Part shown: positions 54,256 through 63,501 of the stretch, one piece after another | Position numbering within the stretch: the first letter of the stretch is position 1 | Layout: each line of letters opens with the position of its first letter | Assembly: GCA_964561035.1 (NCBI GenBank) | Contig: CAZLNR010000003.1 | Coordinates: forward strand, 1 to 64,000 | Direction of reading: 5' to 3' | Origin: XYD2-FULL-39-9 sp964561035 | GTDB lineage: Bacteria; Patescibacteriota; Patescibacteriia; Magasanikbacterales; GWA2-37-8 | DNA length: 64,000 bases | Made by a program: the position numbers and the translations under genes | Notes under the pieces: model-generated | Seen by the model: only the letters and a program-made list of their open reading frames with translations | What the model was told of the DNA's origin: nothing | Database searches by the model: none

Positions 54256-54774
54256 TTAGACCATTCCTTCTCTAATCAGTTGAAAAACCGGTTTTTCTCC
54301 GGACACATCAACTTCGTATTCCATCTCTGTTAGATATTTAAATTTCTTTTGACCAAGTCCCTTTGACACTAAATTAACTGAAATTTCTACCCGATTATTT
54401 CTGTACTCATGTCCCGTAATTTTTTTTCGGCCAATTTCATTAATATGACCTATTGGAGCCAATTTTTGTTTCTCGGTAGGAGATAAAACCGCTTCAAAAT
54501 TAAAAGTGGTCGGATACTCTTCGTCACCAATTTTCAAAACCGCTTTTGCTATTTTTACAATGGAAGGATACTCGCCTTTGTTTACAAGCAGTATATGAAA
54601 ATACCATTTACCCTCATTTTCTTCAAAAATCATTTCAGGCATTACATACGGCCTTCGCCTTAAAACGTACTCTGTATAAGCAACAATCGCTGAAATAACC
54701 GCAACAATAGCCAAAATTAAGTTGGCATAGTTGTTATTTATGGTAATTAAGAATTGTAAAGTTGAACTAACCAT
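54256..54774 (-). CDS. Small membrane-anchored protein of unknown function
   Basis: I do not recognise the family. The 172-residue protein has one N-terminal membrane segment (about 16-34) followed by a Tyr/Arg-rich turn (YVLRRRPYVMPEM) and a soluble beta-rich part of about 130 residues. It lies alone between tRNA-Ser and a copy of the tRNA end, so it may have arrived by integration. The ATG at 54774 is used; a longer form would start inside the tRNA flank. Confidence 0.65.
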   Translation of the reverse strand: MVSSTLQFLITINNNYANLILAIVAVISAIVAYTEYVLRRRPYVMPEMIFEENEGKWYFHILLVNKGEYPSIVKIAKAVLKIGDEEYPTTFNFEAVLSPTEKQKLAPIGHINEIGRKKITGHEYRNNRVEISVNLVSKGLGQKKFKYLTEMEYEVDVSGEKPVFQLIREGMV

Positions 54775-54793
54775 AATCACTAGACCCATCTAG

Positions 54794-54878
54794 CGGAGAG
54801 GGAGGGATTCGAACCCTCGAGGCCTTGCGGCCTACCGCTTTTCGAGAGCGGCACTTTCGACCACTCAGACACCTCTCC
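54794..54878 (-). tRNA. tRNA-Ser (CGA)
   Basis: The 85-base type II tRNA has acceptor GGAGAGG with CCTCTCC, a long variable arm (GGCCGCAAGGCC) and anticodon loop CTCGAAA giving CGA. CCA is not encoded; GCT follows. Confidence 0.94.
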
Positions 54879-54902
54879 ATAATATCGCAATTTTATATAA
54901 AA

Positions 54903-55517
54903 TTAGTCTTTTTGTCTATTATCAAGACTTGCCCATAAATAGAGCGACGCAGTGGTACGATATGGCTGCCATTTGGAAGATATTTGTTTAAGCCGAGCCG
55001 GAGATGGATCTTTCCGAAGTTTATATATTTTTTTTACCGCATTGCGCAACCCCAGATCGCCAAAAGAAAACACATCCGGCCGCCCCAAAGAAAAAATCAA
55101 AAACATCTCGGCTGTCCATCTGCCAATGCCTTTTATTTTTACCAGCATTTCAATAATTTCGGCGTCTGTTTTTTTGTCTATATGTTCAAAATCAAGCGAT
55201 CCATTTTCAAAAGCAGTGGCAATATTTTTTATATACAAAACTTTTGACCCCGACACACCCGATGAGCGCAAATCGGCATCGTTTTTTGCCAGCACTTCGG
55301 CAGGGGTCGGAAACTTACCTGTCGGAAATAATGCGTTAAACCTTTTTATTATCGTGTCTGCCGCCTTGCCGGAAAGCTGCTGGCTTATTATTGCGCCCAC
55401 TAGTGATTGAAAATAGTTTTTGCTGCGACGTAAAATTGCTGGTTGCACTTCCCCAAACAAAGCCCAAATTACCGGATCTGTTTTTTTAAAAAAATCAACC
55501 AGCTTTTTTTCTACCAT
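54903..55517 (-). CDS. DNA-3-methyladenine glycosylase, AlkA-like
   Basis: The 204-residue HhH-GPD glycosylase removes alkylated purines from DNA. It has GAIISQQLSGKAAD, the hairpin and GPD-type region LVKIKGIGRWTAEMFLIF and the catalytic Asp in PDVFSFGDLGL. It lacks the N-terminal domain of E. coli AlkA, as do many short bacterial and yeast forms. It is the last gene of the ATP-grasp operon, 4 bases after the Nudix gene. Confidence 0.9.
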   Translation of the reverse strand: MVEKKLVDFFKKTDPVIWALFGEVQPAILRRSKNYFQSLVGAIISQQLSGKAADTIIKRFNALFPTGKFPTPAEVLAKNDADLRSSGVSGSKVLYIKNIATAFENGSLDFEHIDKKTDAEIIEMLVKIKGIGRWTAEMFLIFSLGRPDVFSFGDLGLRNAVKKIYKLRKDPSPARLKQISSKWQPYRTTASLYLWASLDNRQKD

Positions 55518-55521
55518 ATTG

Positions 55522-55935
55522 CTATACAGTTAAATGTTGCACACTACGCCAAAATTCTTTGTCTTTCGGGTGCGAAAGCAAATCGGCGACATCTTCTGGT
55601 TTTACCCATCGCGCTTCTGGGTTGGACGGATCAGTTGGGCACAAGTCCATATCGGTAGTTGTGAATAAAAATACAGTAATATGCTTGAGTTCAGACAAGT
55701 CATCGGTACCATCTTTGGCAATTTTATATCGAGAATAGTCTCCCAGATCACGCACATAGGTTAACTGTTTTACTCCGGACTCTTCAGCAATCTCACGCCG
55801 CGCTGCCGTCTGTTTATCTTCTCCTGGCTCCACATGACCTTTGGGTAATGACCATGTTCGGCCATGCTGGCTTACAACCAAAATATCTCCGTTAATATTT
55901 TTTACCACTCCACCTGCAATTTCACTTTTTATCAT
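55522..55935 (-). CDS. Nudix hydrolase, MutT/diadenosine type
   Basis: The 137-residue protein has a Nudix box GHVEPGEDKQTAARREIAEE with the start LPKGHVEPGED, which is common in diadenosine polyphosphate and mutator-type Nudix enzymes. It lies 3 bases after the unknown 505-residue protein and 4 bases before the AlkA-like glycosylase, so sanitation of nucleotides and DNA repair are grouped. Confidence 0.88.
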   Translation of the reverse strand: MIKSEIAGGVVKNINGDILVVSQHGRTWSLPKGHVEPGEDKQTAARREIAEESGVKQLTYVRDLGDYSRYKIAKDGTDDLSELKHITVFLFTTTDMDLCPTDPSNPEARWVKPEDVADLLSHPKDKEFWRSVQHLTV

Positions 55936-55938
55936 AGA

Positions 55939-57456
55939 TTATATTTCAACACATGGTTTAATTTTTTCTTCCAATCTGTACAGTTCCATCACATCGCTTT
56001 CCGCAACCTGTCGCAGCTCACTGTCTTGTTCGGATGGTGAATACAAAATACCATAAAACAACGGCATCATAACATAAATTGCTTCCTTCACCAGCAATTG
56101 TTTTGATGTTTGTAACAGCGCTTGAGCTGTACTGTTTGTACCATACAAAAACAAGTCCAGTCCAGCCGCCTGCACCAACTTACCACTCTTATTGCGAGCA
56201 AACGATAGCGCCATATCTGCACCCATCTGTTTTGTTTCCACACTCTGCACAGCTGCCGCCTCCTCTACCATACCCAAATCATTTAGCATTGTAACATACG
56301 CTTCTTTAAGACTGGTTAAATAACTTGGCTGAAAAAAACCACCCCGACACACTAAGCCGTAATAAAAAGACAGCACTATAAATGTTACTAGCATGCTGGG
56401 CACCAGCTCGCCTGTCTGCATTTTTGCCACCAACGCTTCAACAGTACATTCAACAGATAAACTACCATCAACTGTTTCAAGACGCTGCCTTTGATACCAA
56501 ACTTGCTGGCGTTTTTTTTCTGCACCAGTAATAGCCCAAAACAAAAAAGTTCCTTTCCGGGCAGCGGTGTTAAAAGCGCCTTCTTTGCCGTCAAAATATT
56601 TTTTAACTTGTTCCCACCCGTCTATAGTTCCAAATAGTTCATAGACAAATGTTTTTTTCTCCAATAAATGTTTTGCCAGGAGATCGCCAACCAGCTGCTC
56701 TTGGGCAAGACATATTAGTTCAGGCACCTGAACCGAAGATGAAGAAAAAAATTTGCGCCACAAATCTGCATTAGTTATGCTGATTTGCGCGCAATAATCT
56801 TTAGCCCCCAGAGCTATCGCCTGTCCATACACCTGATCAAGTACAGAAATCAATTTTTCACCTGTGGTTTTATCTATGGCGCGGCACTTTATCTTCGCTT
56901 GCACAATACGGCACGCGCGCAATAAATCTTCCATATCATATCCAGGATGCGCCAACACTGGCCTCATACCATACTGCGCCGATACTATCGGCACTTGTTC
57001 CATCTGACCATTTGCACTATGAAATAAAATACCGCGCGGAAACGAAGAATTATTGAGCGACACATTGGCACAAGCCAAAACTGCAATGCTTTTTGATCGC
57101 TGTTCTGGCGTTTGCATTGCTGGTAAAGCCGACAATATATTTCCATTCAAAAAAAATGGATGGCATATTGGCCCATGATGATCAGCTGTAGATACGCTAT
57201 ATGCCATTTTTAGTGTTTTCTCTATCTCTTCCGCACTAGCTATCCCCAGCACTTCTGCTGTTCTATTTTTTATCACTTCCACCAACTCTGTCCTGCGATG
57301 CACGTACCGTTCTGCGAGTACAACCGACTGTAATTCATTCGTATACAAAAAAAGAGTTTTTGCCCCATGCAGATCTACCGTTTCTTGTAGAACTGGCGCT
57401 CTGGCAAAAACCTTCTTCGCTATAACATCAATATTTTTTTCTACATTCCGCTTCAT
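55939..57456 (-). CDS. Unknown 505-residue protein next to an ATP-grasp ligase
   Basis: I do not recognise this protein. It has no signal peptide. Notable points are a H-H-G-P-I-C-H-P motif around residue 90 (STADHHGPICHPFF), where His and Cys could bind metal, PVLAHPGYDMEDLLRA near 165, and a mostly helical look. It starts 9 bases after the ATP-grasp gene and runs into the Nudix and AlkA-like genes. A partner role for the ligase (for example providing or using its substrate) is inference from position. Confidence 0.75.
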   Translation of the reverse strand: MKRNVEKNIDVIAKKVFARAPVLQETVDLHGAKTLFLYTNELQSVVLAERYVHRRTELVEVIKNRTAEVLGIASAEEIEKTLKMAYSVSTADHHGPICHPFFLNGNILSALPAMQTPEQRSKSIAVLACANVSLNNSSFPRGILFHSANGQMEQVPIVSAQYGMRPVLAHPGYDMEDLLRACRIVQAKIKCRAIDKTTGEKLISVLDQVYGQAIALGAKDYCAQISITNADLWRKFFSSSSVQVPELICLAQEQLVGDLLAKHLLEKKTFVYELFGTIDGWEQVKKYFDGKEGAFNTAARKGTFLFWAITGAEKKRQQVWYQRQRLETVDGSLSVECTVEALVAKMQTGELVPSMLVTFIVLSFYYGLVCRGGFFQPSYLTSLKEAYVTMLNDLGMVEEAAAVQSVETKQMGADMALSFARNKSGKLVQAAGLDLFLYGTNSTAQALLQTSKQLLVKEAIYVMMPLFYGILYSPSEQDSELRQVAESDVMELYRLEEKIKPCVEI

Positions 57457-57465
57457 AGCCTTTTA

Positions 57466-58811
57466 CTAATAGTCCTCAACATGATCTTTCACATAATTCC
57501 AGAGTGGTTTGGCAACTTCATTGGTCGGACCTTCAATTGGATCGTAATGTAAATTTATAAACGGCAGTCCGTTGCATTCTATAATGCCCCATTTTTGATT
57601 CTGTGGATCACCGGCAATATCAGAAATTATAAAATCAAATCCAATAAGCGGATCCGCCACAGCCGCCGCAGCTTTTTCCAAAATGCGCTTGGTTTCGGGA
57701 TGAGTAATATTTGTAACCTNNNNNNNNNNNNNNNNNNNNNNNNNNNNNNNNNNNNNNNNNNNNNNNNNNNNNNNNNNNNNNNNNNNNNNNNNNNNNNNNN
57801 NNNNNNNNNNNNNNNNNNNGCCGCAGCTTTTTCCAAAATGCGCTTGGTTTCGGGATGAGTAATATTTGTAACCTCAGCGCTGTTTCCCCCATACGATACT
57901 CCTATTTTTTCCAACAAATCAATAGTTGTGCCTGCAGGTAAAATTGTTTCAAGCGTATATTGTTGTCTTCTTAGAAATTCAAGATGTTCTTCGGTTACTG
58001 TCACATCTTTCACACCCTGCGGTTTATTTGTATTTTTCTTTTCTATAAGCTGCGCAATTGTGGAAATGCCGTCTCCGGTTATGCGCGGCGGATCACCAGC
58101 CAAAACGCCAGCCAACTTACCGCCAATAATTGTGGCGCGATATACGCTCCCGGTAAGATGTTCTTCTAAAATCACCCAGTGGCATAATTTTTTTGCAGAA
58201 TCAAACGCTTTTTTTAAATCGGCTTCGGTATGAATATTGGTTGTGGTATGACGACCGCGAGATCCGAGCCGCGGTTTTATTATTACCGGTTTTTCCAGCT
58301 CATGAAATTTTTTTAACAATGGCGCAAACGTAGAAAAAACACCACCCTGCGCCACTGGCACCCCTGCATCTTTAAGCAATATTTTTAAGGCAAACTTATC
58401 ATCCATCCACCACTCCGAATTTTTTGGCGTATGCAAAGGTCGAGGCAGGCCATTAAAATATATGTTCTTACCGTTTATCTTGGCGGCATACAAATCTACG
58501 GGTCTGCCAAATGCAATAAAACTATGCATAGGTATACCTTGTTTTATTGCCTCTTGCCAAAGCACTCGCCCGCGCTGACTGGCCGTTTTTTCGGAATTAT
58601 TATTTACTTGCAATATGCCAACGGCTTTATAGGCGAAAATAAAAAAACTCAAAATTGGATTGGTAATTCGCGACGCAATTGAAGACAAAAAACTGCGCGA
58701 TAGGCGCGCATGCATCGGCGCAGTACATACCGAAATTGTTTGCCCGAGCCAGGAAAACAAATGAGATGTTTGGTTATTTCCACACGCCAGACAGCGCTTC
58801 TTTTCAGACAT
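57466..58811 (-). CDS. ATP-grasp carboxylate-amine ligase, cyanophycin-synthetase-like (split by assembly gap)
   Basis: Collapsing the 55-base overlap at the N run gives one open frame of 396 residues from the ATG at 58811. The N-terminus has Cys/His (CLACGNNQTSH, then C and H) that could form a zinc site. The ATP-grasp core has KPRLGSRGRH, then YRATIIGGKLAGVLAGDPP and ITGDGISTIAQLIE, which strongly recall the ATP-grasp domain of cyanophycin synthetase, and the metal-binding WGIIECNGLPFINLH near the end. Cyanophycin synthetase itself has a further ligase domain that is missing here. The product is unknown, probably an amide or peptide-like bond. It opens the operon with the 505-residue unknown. 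Confidence 0.8.
57665..57874. repeat. 55-bp exact direct repeat flanking assembly gap 2
   Basis: 57665-57719 and 57820-57874 are identical over 55 bases with exactly 100 N between. It has the same repeat length and the same gap length as at gap 1, so the cause is the assembler. Confidence 0.92.
57720..57819. other. Assembly gap of 100 N
   Basis: A run of exactly 100 N inside the ATP-grasp gene. The gene is continuous if the Ns and one flanking 55-mer are removed. Confidence 0.98.
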
Positions 58812-58851
58812 ATAAAGTGAACTCTTACACACGTTTACCAGCTGTTTTTAT

Positions 58852-59460
58852 CTACTCAGATAAAAATTTATACAACCCAAATCCGCATACAGCCCCAACA
58901 ACAGGAGCTACCACATACATAACGGTCAAATTAATACTTGAATAGTTTAACACAACAGCTACTGCCGGATTTAAGATACCCATAGCGCCAGAAAGTGAAG
59001 AAACCAATACCCCGAGCAACAAGGATCCGCCTACCACAAAACCAGACATCTGTTCTTTGGCTTTGCCATATACCACTGAAGCAATACCAAAAACAAACAA
59101 TAAAGTACCAAGCACTTCGGCTATAAAAGGCTTAATCTCAAAAGAACCTTGGACAGGCAAGGATTGGATCGGGTTAAACACACCAGATACAAGCAATGCG
59201 AGTAGAGCCCCTAAAAACTGCGCTGCAATATACATTACAGTTTCTTTAGGTGTGATTTTTTTAACTGCCATTTGAGCAAAAGTAACTGCTGGATTGATAT
59301 GACAACCTGAGATCGGCCCGATGGTATATACAAATAAACCCAAAGTAATTGACGCGACAATTGCTCCAACCACACCCGGACCGCCTGTTGCCACAACCAG
59401 CAACACAACCAAAGATAGTGTAAATGTTCCTAAAAACTCAGCTAAATATTTTTTATACAT
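58852..59460 (-). CDS. Aquaporin / MIP-family channel
   Basis: The 202-residue protein has six membrane segments expected and both signature half-helices, the first CHINPAVTF and the second GILNPAVAV. Both NPA boxes are intact. The protein is shorter than E. coli AqpZ. The residue after the second NPA is Val instead of Arg, and the selectivity-filter Arg normally follows NPA, so the pore may pass something other than water alone. It is preceded upstream by the HTH gene at a 34-base gap. Confidence 0.85.
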   Translation of the reverse strand: MYKKYLAEFLGTFTLSLVVLLVVATGGPGVVGAIVASITLGLFVYTIGPISGCHINPAVTFAQMAVKKITPKETVMYIAAQFLGALLALLVSGVFNPIQSLPVQGSFEIKPFIAEVLGTLLFVFGIASVVYGKAKEQMSGFVVGGSLLLGVLVSSLSGAMGILNPAVAVVLNYSSINLTVMYVVAPVVGAVCGFGLYKFLSE

Positions 59461-59494
59461 ACAATTATTTTAAATATAAATACTAACTTTAAAA

Positions 59495-60853
59495 TTATTT
59501 TTCATATTCAACCGCTAGGTCTTCGATCTCTTTTCGTATGGATTTCATTTTATTTAATTTTTGATTTTCACTATCTATATCAGCTATATTATTCTGCATA
59601 ACCAAATTTGTCAGCTCCGTAAATTTATCATAAATTTGTTGTTTAAATTTTTTTCGCCTTACTTTTCTGTCTACTTCAGATAACCTGTCCATGAAATCAT
59701 TCTTAACTTTATATAAAATCTCCTCTTTTATGCGCTTGGCAAAATCCTGTATAAACTTTTTTAGCTCCACATCATCTGTTTCTGCTGTATATTCTTTTAA
59801 AACAAAGAGTTGGCGCAGCTCTTGTTTTTGTTGCGACGGACGTAAGGCAACAAGCTCATTTACTTCTTTTTCACAAACACTCTGAACCTTTTTCCAATAC
59901 TCTTCAGCTTTTTTTTGCCGAATAGAATCAATATCGTGGCCAGTTAACGAATACACAGGAGTAATTACTGAAAGGTTTTTTACATTTAAGCCAATTTCCT
60001 CTAAAACCCGCTCTTTTATTACCGAGACTGTTTTTTCATCATATTCTTTTGTCGATTCGGATGCCGATTTACTAACATCAGCTTGCTTTTCATCTTTTGA
60101 CCGCACCCGCTCAATCTTGATTAGTACCTGATCAAAAATTTGATGCGCTCTCGACCTACTTATATTAAAATCTGCGGCAACATCCGGCAACGACTTCCCT
60201 GTTTCTAAAATTTGCTGTACTACAGCTTGCTCTTGCGGAGTTAAAGATTTCCTTATCATATCAAAGTATTTACGAAATTCAACCATCGTAAACGGAGACC
60301 GCCCCTCGCTCATATCAGCGCCAAGCAACTCTGCCAATAATCTATCTGAGTCTTTTTCATCTCCCAAACCAGCAGATTTTTTCAACCCGCTGATATCTTG
60401 AGAGCTCCCTTGCTCTTTCTCGTTTTGTTTTATCAACTGCCGCCTTCGTTCAACATAAGCCATGTTATGCGGCTCTTCGCTATCTAGCAAAAATAAAGCG
60501 CCTGACTCTTCAGGAAATACATTTGCAGTCATTTCGTAAAAATCATCGGGACTATGCACTTCTAGCGCCTCAAGAATTTCTTTTCCACTTACTTTGCCAT
60601 CTTCAAACTCAAACTGTTTTGTTTTGAAGTTTTGATAAGAAAATAACGCTTCTAACAACTGCTCTTTTTTTTCTGACTCATCTGAACTCTCGGTCTTAAA
60701 ACCGTTTTGAATAATAGCGCCAATTTTTTCCTTGTTTTTTCTAAACCATAATTCTTTTTTTTCAACAGGAACAAGCCCAAAAAAACCCTTCAGTCTTTCT
60801 GTCGAACTCTGTTTGGTAAACTCTACCGGAACGCTTTGTTCGCCTTTTATCAT
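59495..60853 (-). CDS. HTH protein with sigma-region-4-like domain
   Basis: The 452-residue protein is mostly helical and charged. In the middle (about 195-260) the run SLTPQEQAVVQQILETGKSL followed by DFNISRSRAHQIFDQVLIKI resembles sigma-70 region 4, including the conserved helix-turn-helix. The sigma region 2 sequences are not evident, so it is not a complete sigma factor. The C-terminal 170 residues look coiled-coil. It may bind promoter DNA or regulate transcription; I cannot name a family. Confidence 0.7.
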   Translation of the reverse strand: MIKGEQSVPVEFTKQSSTERLKGFFGLVPVEKKELWFRKNKEKIGAIIQNGFKTESSDESEKKEQLLEALFSYQNFKTKQFEFEDGKVSGKEILEALEVHSPDDFYEMTANVFPEESGALFLLDSEEPHNMAYVERRRQLIKQNEKEQGSSQDISGLKKSAGLGDEKDSDRLLAELLGADMSEGRSPFTMVEFRKYFDMIRKSLTPQEQAVVQQILETGKSLPDVAADFNISRSRAHQIFDQVLIKIERVRSKDEKQADVSKSASESTKEYDEKTVSVIKERVLEEIGLNVKNLSVITPVYSLTGHDIDSIRQKKAEEYWKKVQSVCEKEVNELVALRPSQQKQELRQLFVLKEYTAETDDVELKKFIQDFAKRIKEEILYKVKNDFMDRLSEVDRKVRRKKFKQQIYDKFTELTNLVMQNNIADIDSENQKLNKMKSIRKEIEDLAVEYEK

Positions 60854-60912
60854 ATTGGTTTTTACTCAATACATAAGTAATGTATTATTAACCAAACAGT
60901 ACTTTATTGATT

Positions 60913-62535
60913 TTATTTGGTTGCCACCCCTAGATACTGTAATGCATTTTCCGATTTTTGGAAAATCAAGCCTTGTTTTTTGAGCTTAGCATAACCGGAA
61001 GACATTTCTTCCAATAAGCCTACTATACCCGGGTCAACACTGGTAATAATCGCCTGCTGGCCGCGAGAAGTAATAATATCTATAATCTCATCCAATGCCT
61101 CTATTCCATCCATGTCTATAAAATACACTTCGCGCAACCGTAAAATTATATGCTTATACTTCCTCAAATTCACCTCAAAACGCGCCACATGCGCACGACT
61201 ATTTATATAGCATAATTTCCCCCTGACAGAATAAAGCAAAACATCTCCAGTTTCCACAGTATCTTTTATTTCTTTTCCGGAAATCACCTTCACTATACCT
61301 TCTTCAAACTTGTTGACTCGTAAATCAAAATGCCCTCGAGATAGATGACTGACAAAGATAAGCAAAGAAAGAGCCACACCAAATAGAATACCTACGATTG
61401 GATCTTCTACAATTGTGGTGGCAGCAACCAGTAATGCGACATAAAATCCGGATCGTTCATAGTGCCAAAACCTAACGAAATGCTCCGCTTCTATCATCTG
61501 CACCGAAACAAACACTAAAATTGCCGCAATCACAGCCAAAGGTATATAAGTAAAAAACCCAAAAAAGAAAGCTGATATACAAATAACTCCCAGCACACTA
61601 ATAACACCTGAGGTGCGATGTCGTGCCCCTGTTTTAATATTTAACGAAGTGCGCGCCAAAGCTGCTGTGGCCGGCATTCCACCCATTAAACCAGATGCAA
61701 TGTTTGCCAGTCCAAGACCAAGCATTTCTTTGCGTTCATTATGTTTTGTATTGGTCATTCCGTCAGCAATCTTAGCCGAAAGCATGGTTTCTAAAATTGC
61801 CACTAACGCCACCACAAGTGCAGTTTTTAACATATATATCGACGGCACCCACTGATGCATCTGAAACAACTGAAAAGAAATATTGCCAAACTTGTCTCCT
61901 AGAGTCTGTAGTGGCAAAGCAATCATTCCCACACTGCTTGCATAACCGATTAGTATGCCTATTGGAGCTAAAATAATAGCCCCCGGTATTTTGGGAAGGA
62001 ATTTTTTAAAAATTAGCAAGCCAACAAAAAACACAGCAAAAACAGCAAATGCCGGCCACGAAATATTGCCAATATGCCGAACGGATTCTATTATATTCGC
62101 AAAAAAACTTTCATGCTGTGGTAAATTTTGTAAACCAAGCGCCGAGTTAAATTGATTAAGTCCGATAATAAAAGCAACTCCCAACGTAAAACCATGTATT
62201 ACACTTGAGGGGATTAAAACCAGATATCGTTCTAACTTTAAAAAATACGCTATCAACACAATTACCCCTGCAACAATACTCAAAACAGGCAAACCACCCA
62301 ACCCATGCACAATAACATATGTGGCAATGATACCCGAAAGCGCGCCTGTCGGCCCTACAATATTAAAATGACTTCCCCCAAAAACTGCGGCTACTAAACC
62401 CGCCCAAATTGCTGTAATAATACCAATTAGCGGTGATGCGTTTGAAGCAACTGCCAGCGAAACAGATAATGGGATTGAAATAAGCGCCACCGTTAAGCCG
62501 GATTTTATATTATTCTTAATCTGCTCTTTTATCAT
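60913..62535 (-). CDS. SulP-family anion transporter with STAS domain
   Basis: The 540-residue protein has a membrane core of about 12-14 segments (VALISIPLSVSLAVASNASP with the following GPTGALSG) and a C-terminal STAS domain (YSVRGKLCYINSRAH, IILRLREVYFIDMDGIEALD). SulP proteins carry sulfate, bicarbonate or other anions with H+ or Na+. The N-terminal motif is close to bacterial bicarbonate or sulfate importers, but the substrate is open. No carbonic anhydrase lies next to it. Confidence 0.9.
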   Translation of the reverse strand: MIKEQIKNNIKSGLTVALISIPLSVSLAVASNASPLIGIITAIWAGLVAAVFGGSHFNIVGPTGALSGIIATYVIVHGLGGLPVLSIVAGVIVLIAYFLKLERYLVLIPSSVIHGFTLGVAFIIGLNQFNSALGLQNLPQHESFFANIIESVRHIGNISWPAFAVFAVFFVGLLIFKKFLPKIPGAIILAPIGILIGYASSVGMIALPLQTLGDKFGNISFQLFQMHQWVPSIYMLKTALVVALVAILETMLSAKIADGMTNTKHNERKEMLGLGLANIASGLMGGMPATAALARTSLNIKTGARHRTSGVISVLGVICISAFFFGFFTYIPLAVIAAILVFVSVQMIEAEHFVRFWHYERSGFYVALLVAATTIVEDPIVGILFGVALSLLIFVSHLSRGHFDLRVNKFEEGIVKVISGKEIKDTVETGDVLLYSVRGKLCYINSRAHVARFEVNLRKYKHIILRLREVYFIDMDGIEALDEIIDIITSRGQQAIITSVDPGIVGLLEEMSSGYAKLKKQGLIFQKSENALQYLGVATK

Positions 62536-62629
62536 ATAAATGAGTTACTTTTGAATACACAATATTATAAACGAACACGCTTGGCTTTACAAGCATATCT
62601 GGGTTTTAACTAAACTCTGTGCAACCGAC

Positions 62630-63445
62630 CTAGATAATAGAAAAAATAGCATGTTTTTTTCGCACCAGCCCGTCTTTTTCCAGGCTCTTCATGACCTTGC
62701 CAATTAAAATGGCGTTTACATTCATATTTTTGGCTAATTCTTGAGCGGTTTGCGGTTTTTCCAATAACAACCGCACCACTTGAGCTCTTTTTTGCCGAAA
62801 CGAACCGATAAACTTTGTTTGTTTGGCATAATGCGCACTTTTAGAATTGGAAGCCCCCTTTTTCTTCAACATAACTCCATAATCAAACAGTGCCCAATAC
62901 CACTCCCGGGGATTTTGTGTATCCAGAGTCTTTTTAACTAGCGGTAAAATTTCTTTATCACTTACCTTGTCAACGTCTTTAAAAAAGAAATGGATAAAAA
63001 CAGTACGGATATTGGTTTCTATAAAAACTGTTGGTATATTCCAAGCAAAAGCCAATATATCTCCTGCCGTAGCCGGACCAATGCCAGGCAAACTCATAAG
63101 CTTATCCAAATCTTTAGGAAACTTACCATTAAAACGACCGATAAGCTGTTCAGCACATTTTTTTAAATATAATGCCCGGCGATTGTATCCGAGACCCTGC
63201 CATTCTCGCAACACATCGGCAGATGACGCTTGCGCCAAAGAATCCACGGTGGGAAACCTGGATATAAAAGTTTTATACTTTGGCTCAACTCGATGGCTTT
63301 GCGTCTGTTGCAGCATGATTTCCGAGACCAGAATTTTATACGGATCACGAGTTTTACGCCAGGGCAAATTGCGCTTATTTTGTTTATAATATGCCCAAAT
63401 GAGTTTTCTAAAGGCTTGTATAGTCACACACGAAACATAGTACAC
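62630..63445 (-). CDS. MutY-like A/G adenine glycosylase without the iron-sulfur cluster
   Basis: The 271-residue HhH-GPD protein has the MutY/Nth-type catalytic segment VSEIMLQQTQSHRV (catalytic Glu in SEI) and the hairpin LPGIGPATAGDILAF. Where MutY has a catalytic Asp (as in DGN or DTN), this reads FIETNIRTVF, with Glu. The four cysteines that bind the 4Fe-4S cluster are absent (GASNSKSAHYAKQ in that place). The C-terminus is a winged-helix-like region in place of the usual Nudix-type domain. Start uncertain: the longest form begins with a GTG at 63445 that lies at the edge of a terminator; another GTG is at 63427. Confidence 0.8.
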   Translation of the reverse strand: MYYVSCVTIQAFRKLIWAYYKQNKRNLPWRKTRDPYKILVSEIMLQQTQSHRVEPKYKTFISRFPTVDSLAQASSADVLREWQGLGYNRRALYLKKCAEQLIGRFNGKFPKDLDKLMSLPGIGPATAGDILAFAWNIPTVFIETNIRTVFIHFFFKDVDKVSDKEILPLVKKTLDTQNPREWYWALFDYGVMLKKKGASNSKSAHYAKQTKFIGSFRQKRAQVVRLLLEKPQTAQELAKNMNVNAILIGKVMKSLEKDGLVRKKHAIFSII

Positions 63446-63446
63446 T

Positions 63447-63480
63447 AAAAAGCCCAGCCTTTTCTAGGGCCGGGTTTTTT
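63447..63480 (-). terminator. Terminator after the small membrane protein gene
   Basis: On the minus strand CCCGGCC pairs with GGCTGGG (one G-U pair) and is followed by TTTTT. It lies downstream of the 81-residue gene and directly before the GTG that may start the MutY-like gene. Confidence 0.75.
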
Positions 63481-63501
63481 ATTTTCTTAAAACAAGAAAC
63501 A

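Noticed and set aside
58852..59460. Truncated aquaporin
   Set aside because: Both NPA boxes and the six expected helices are present; it is short but complete.
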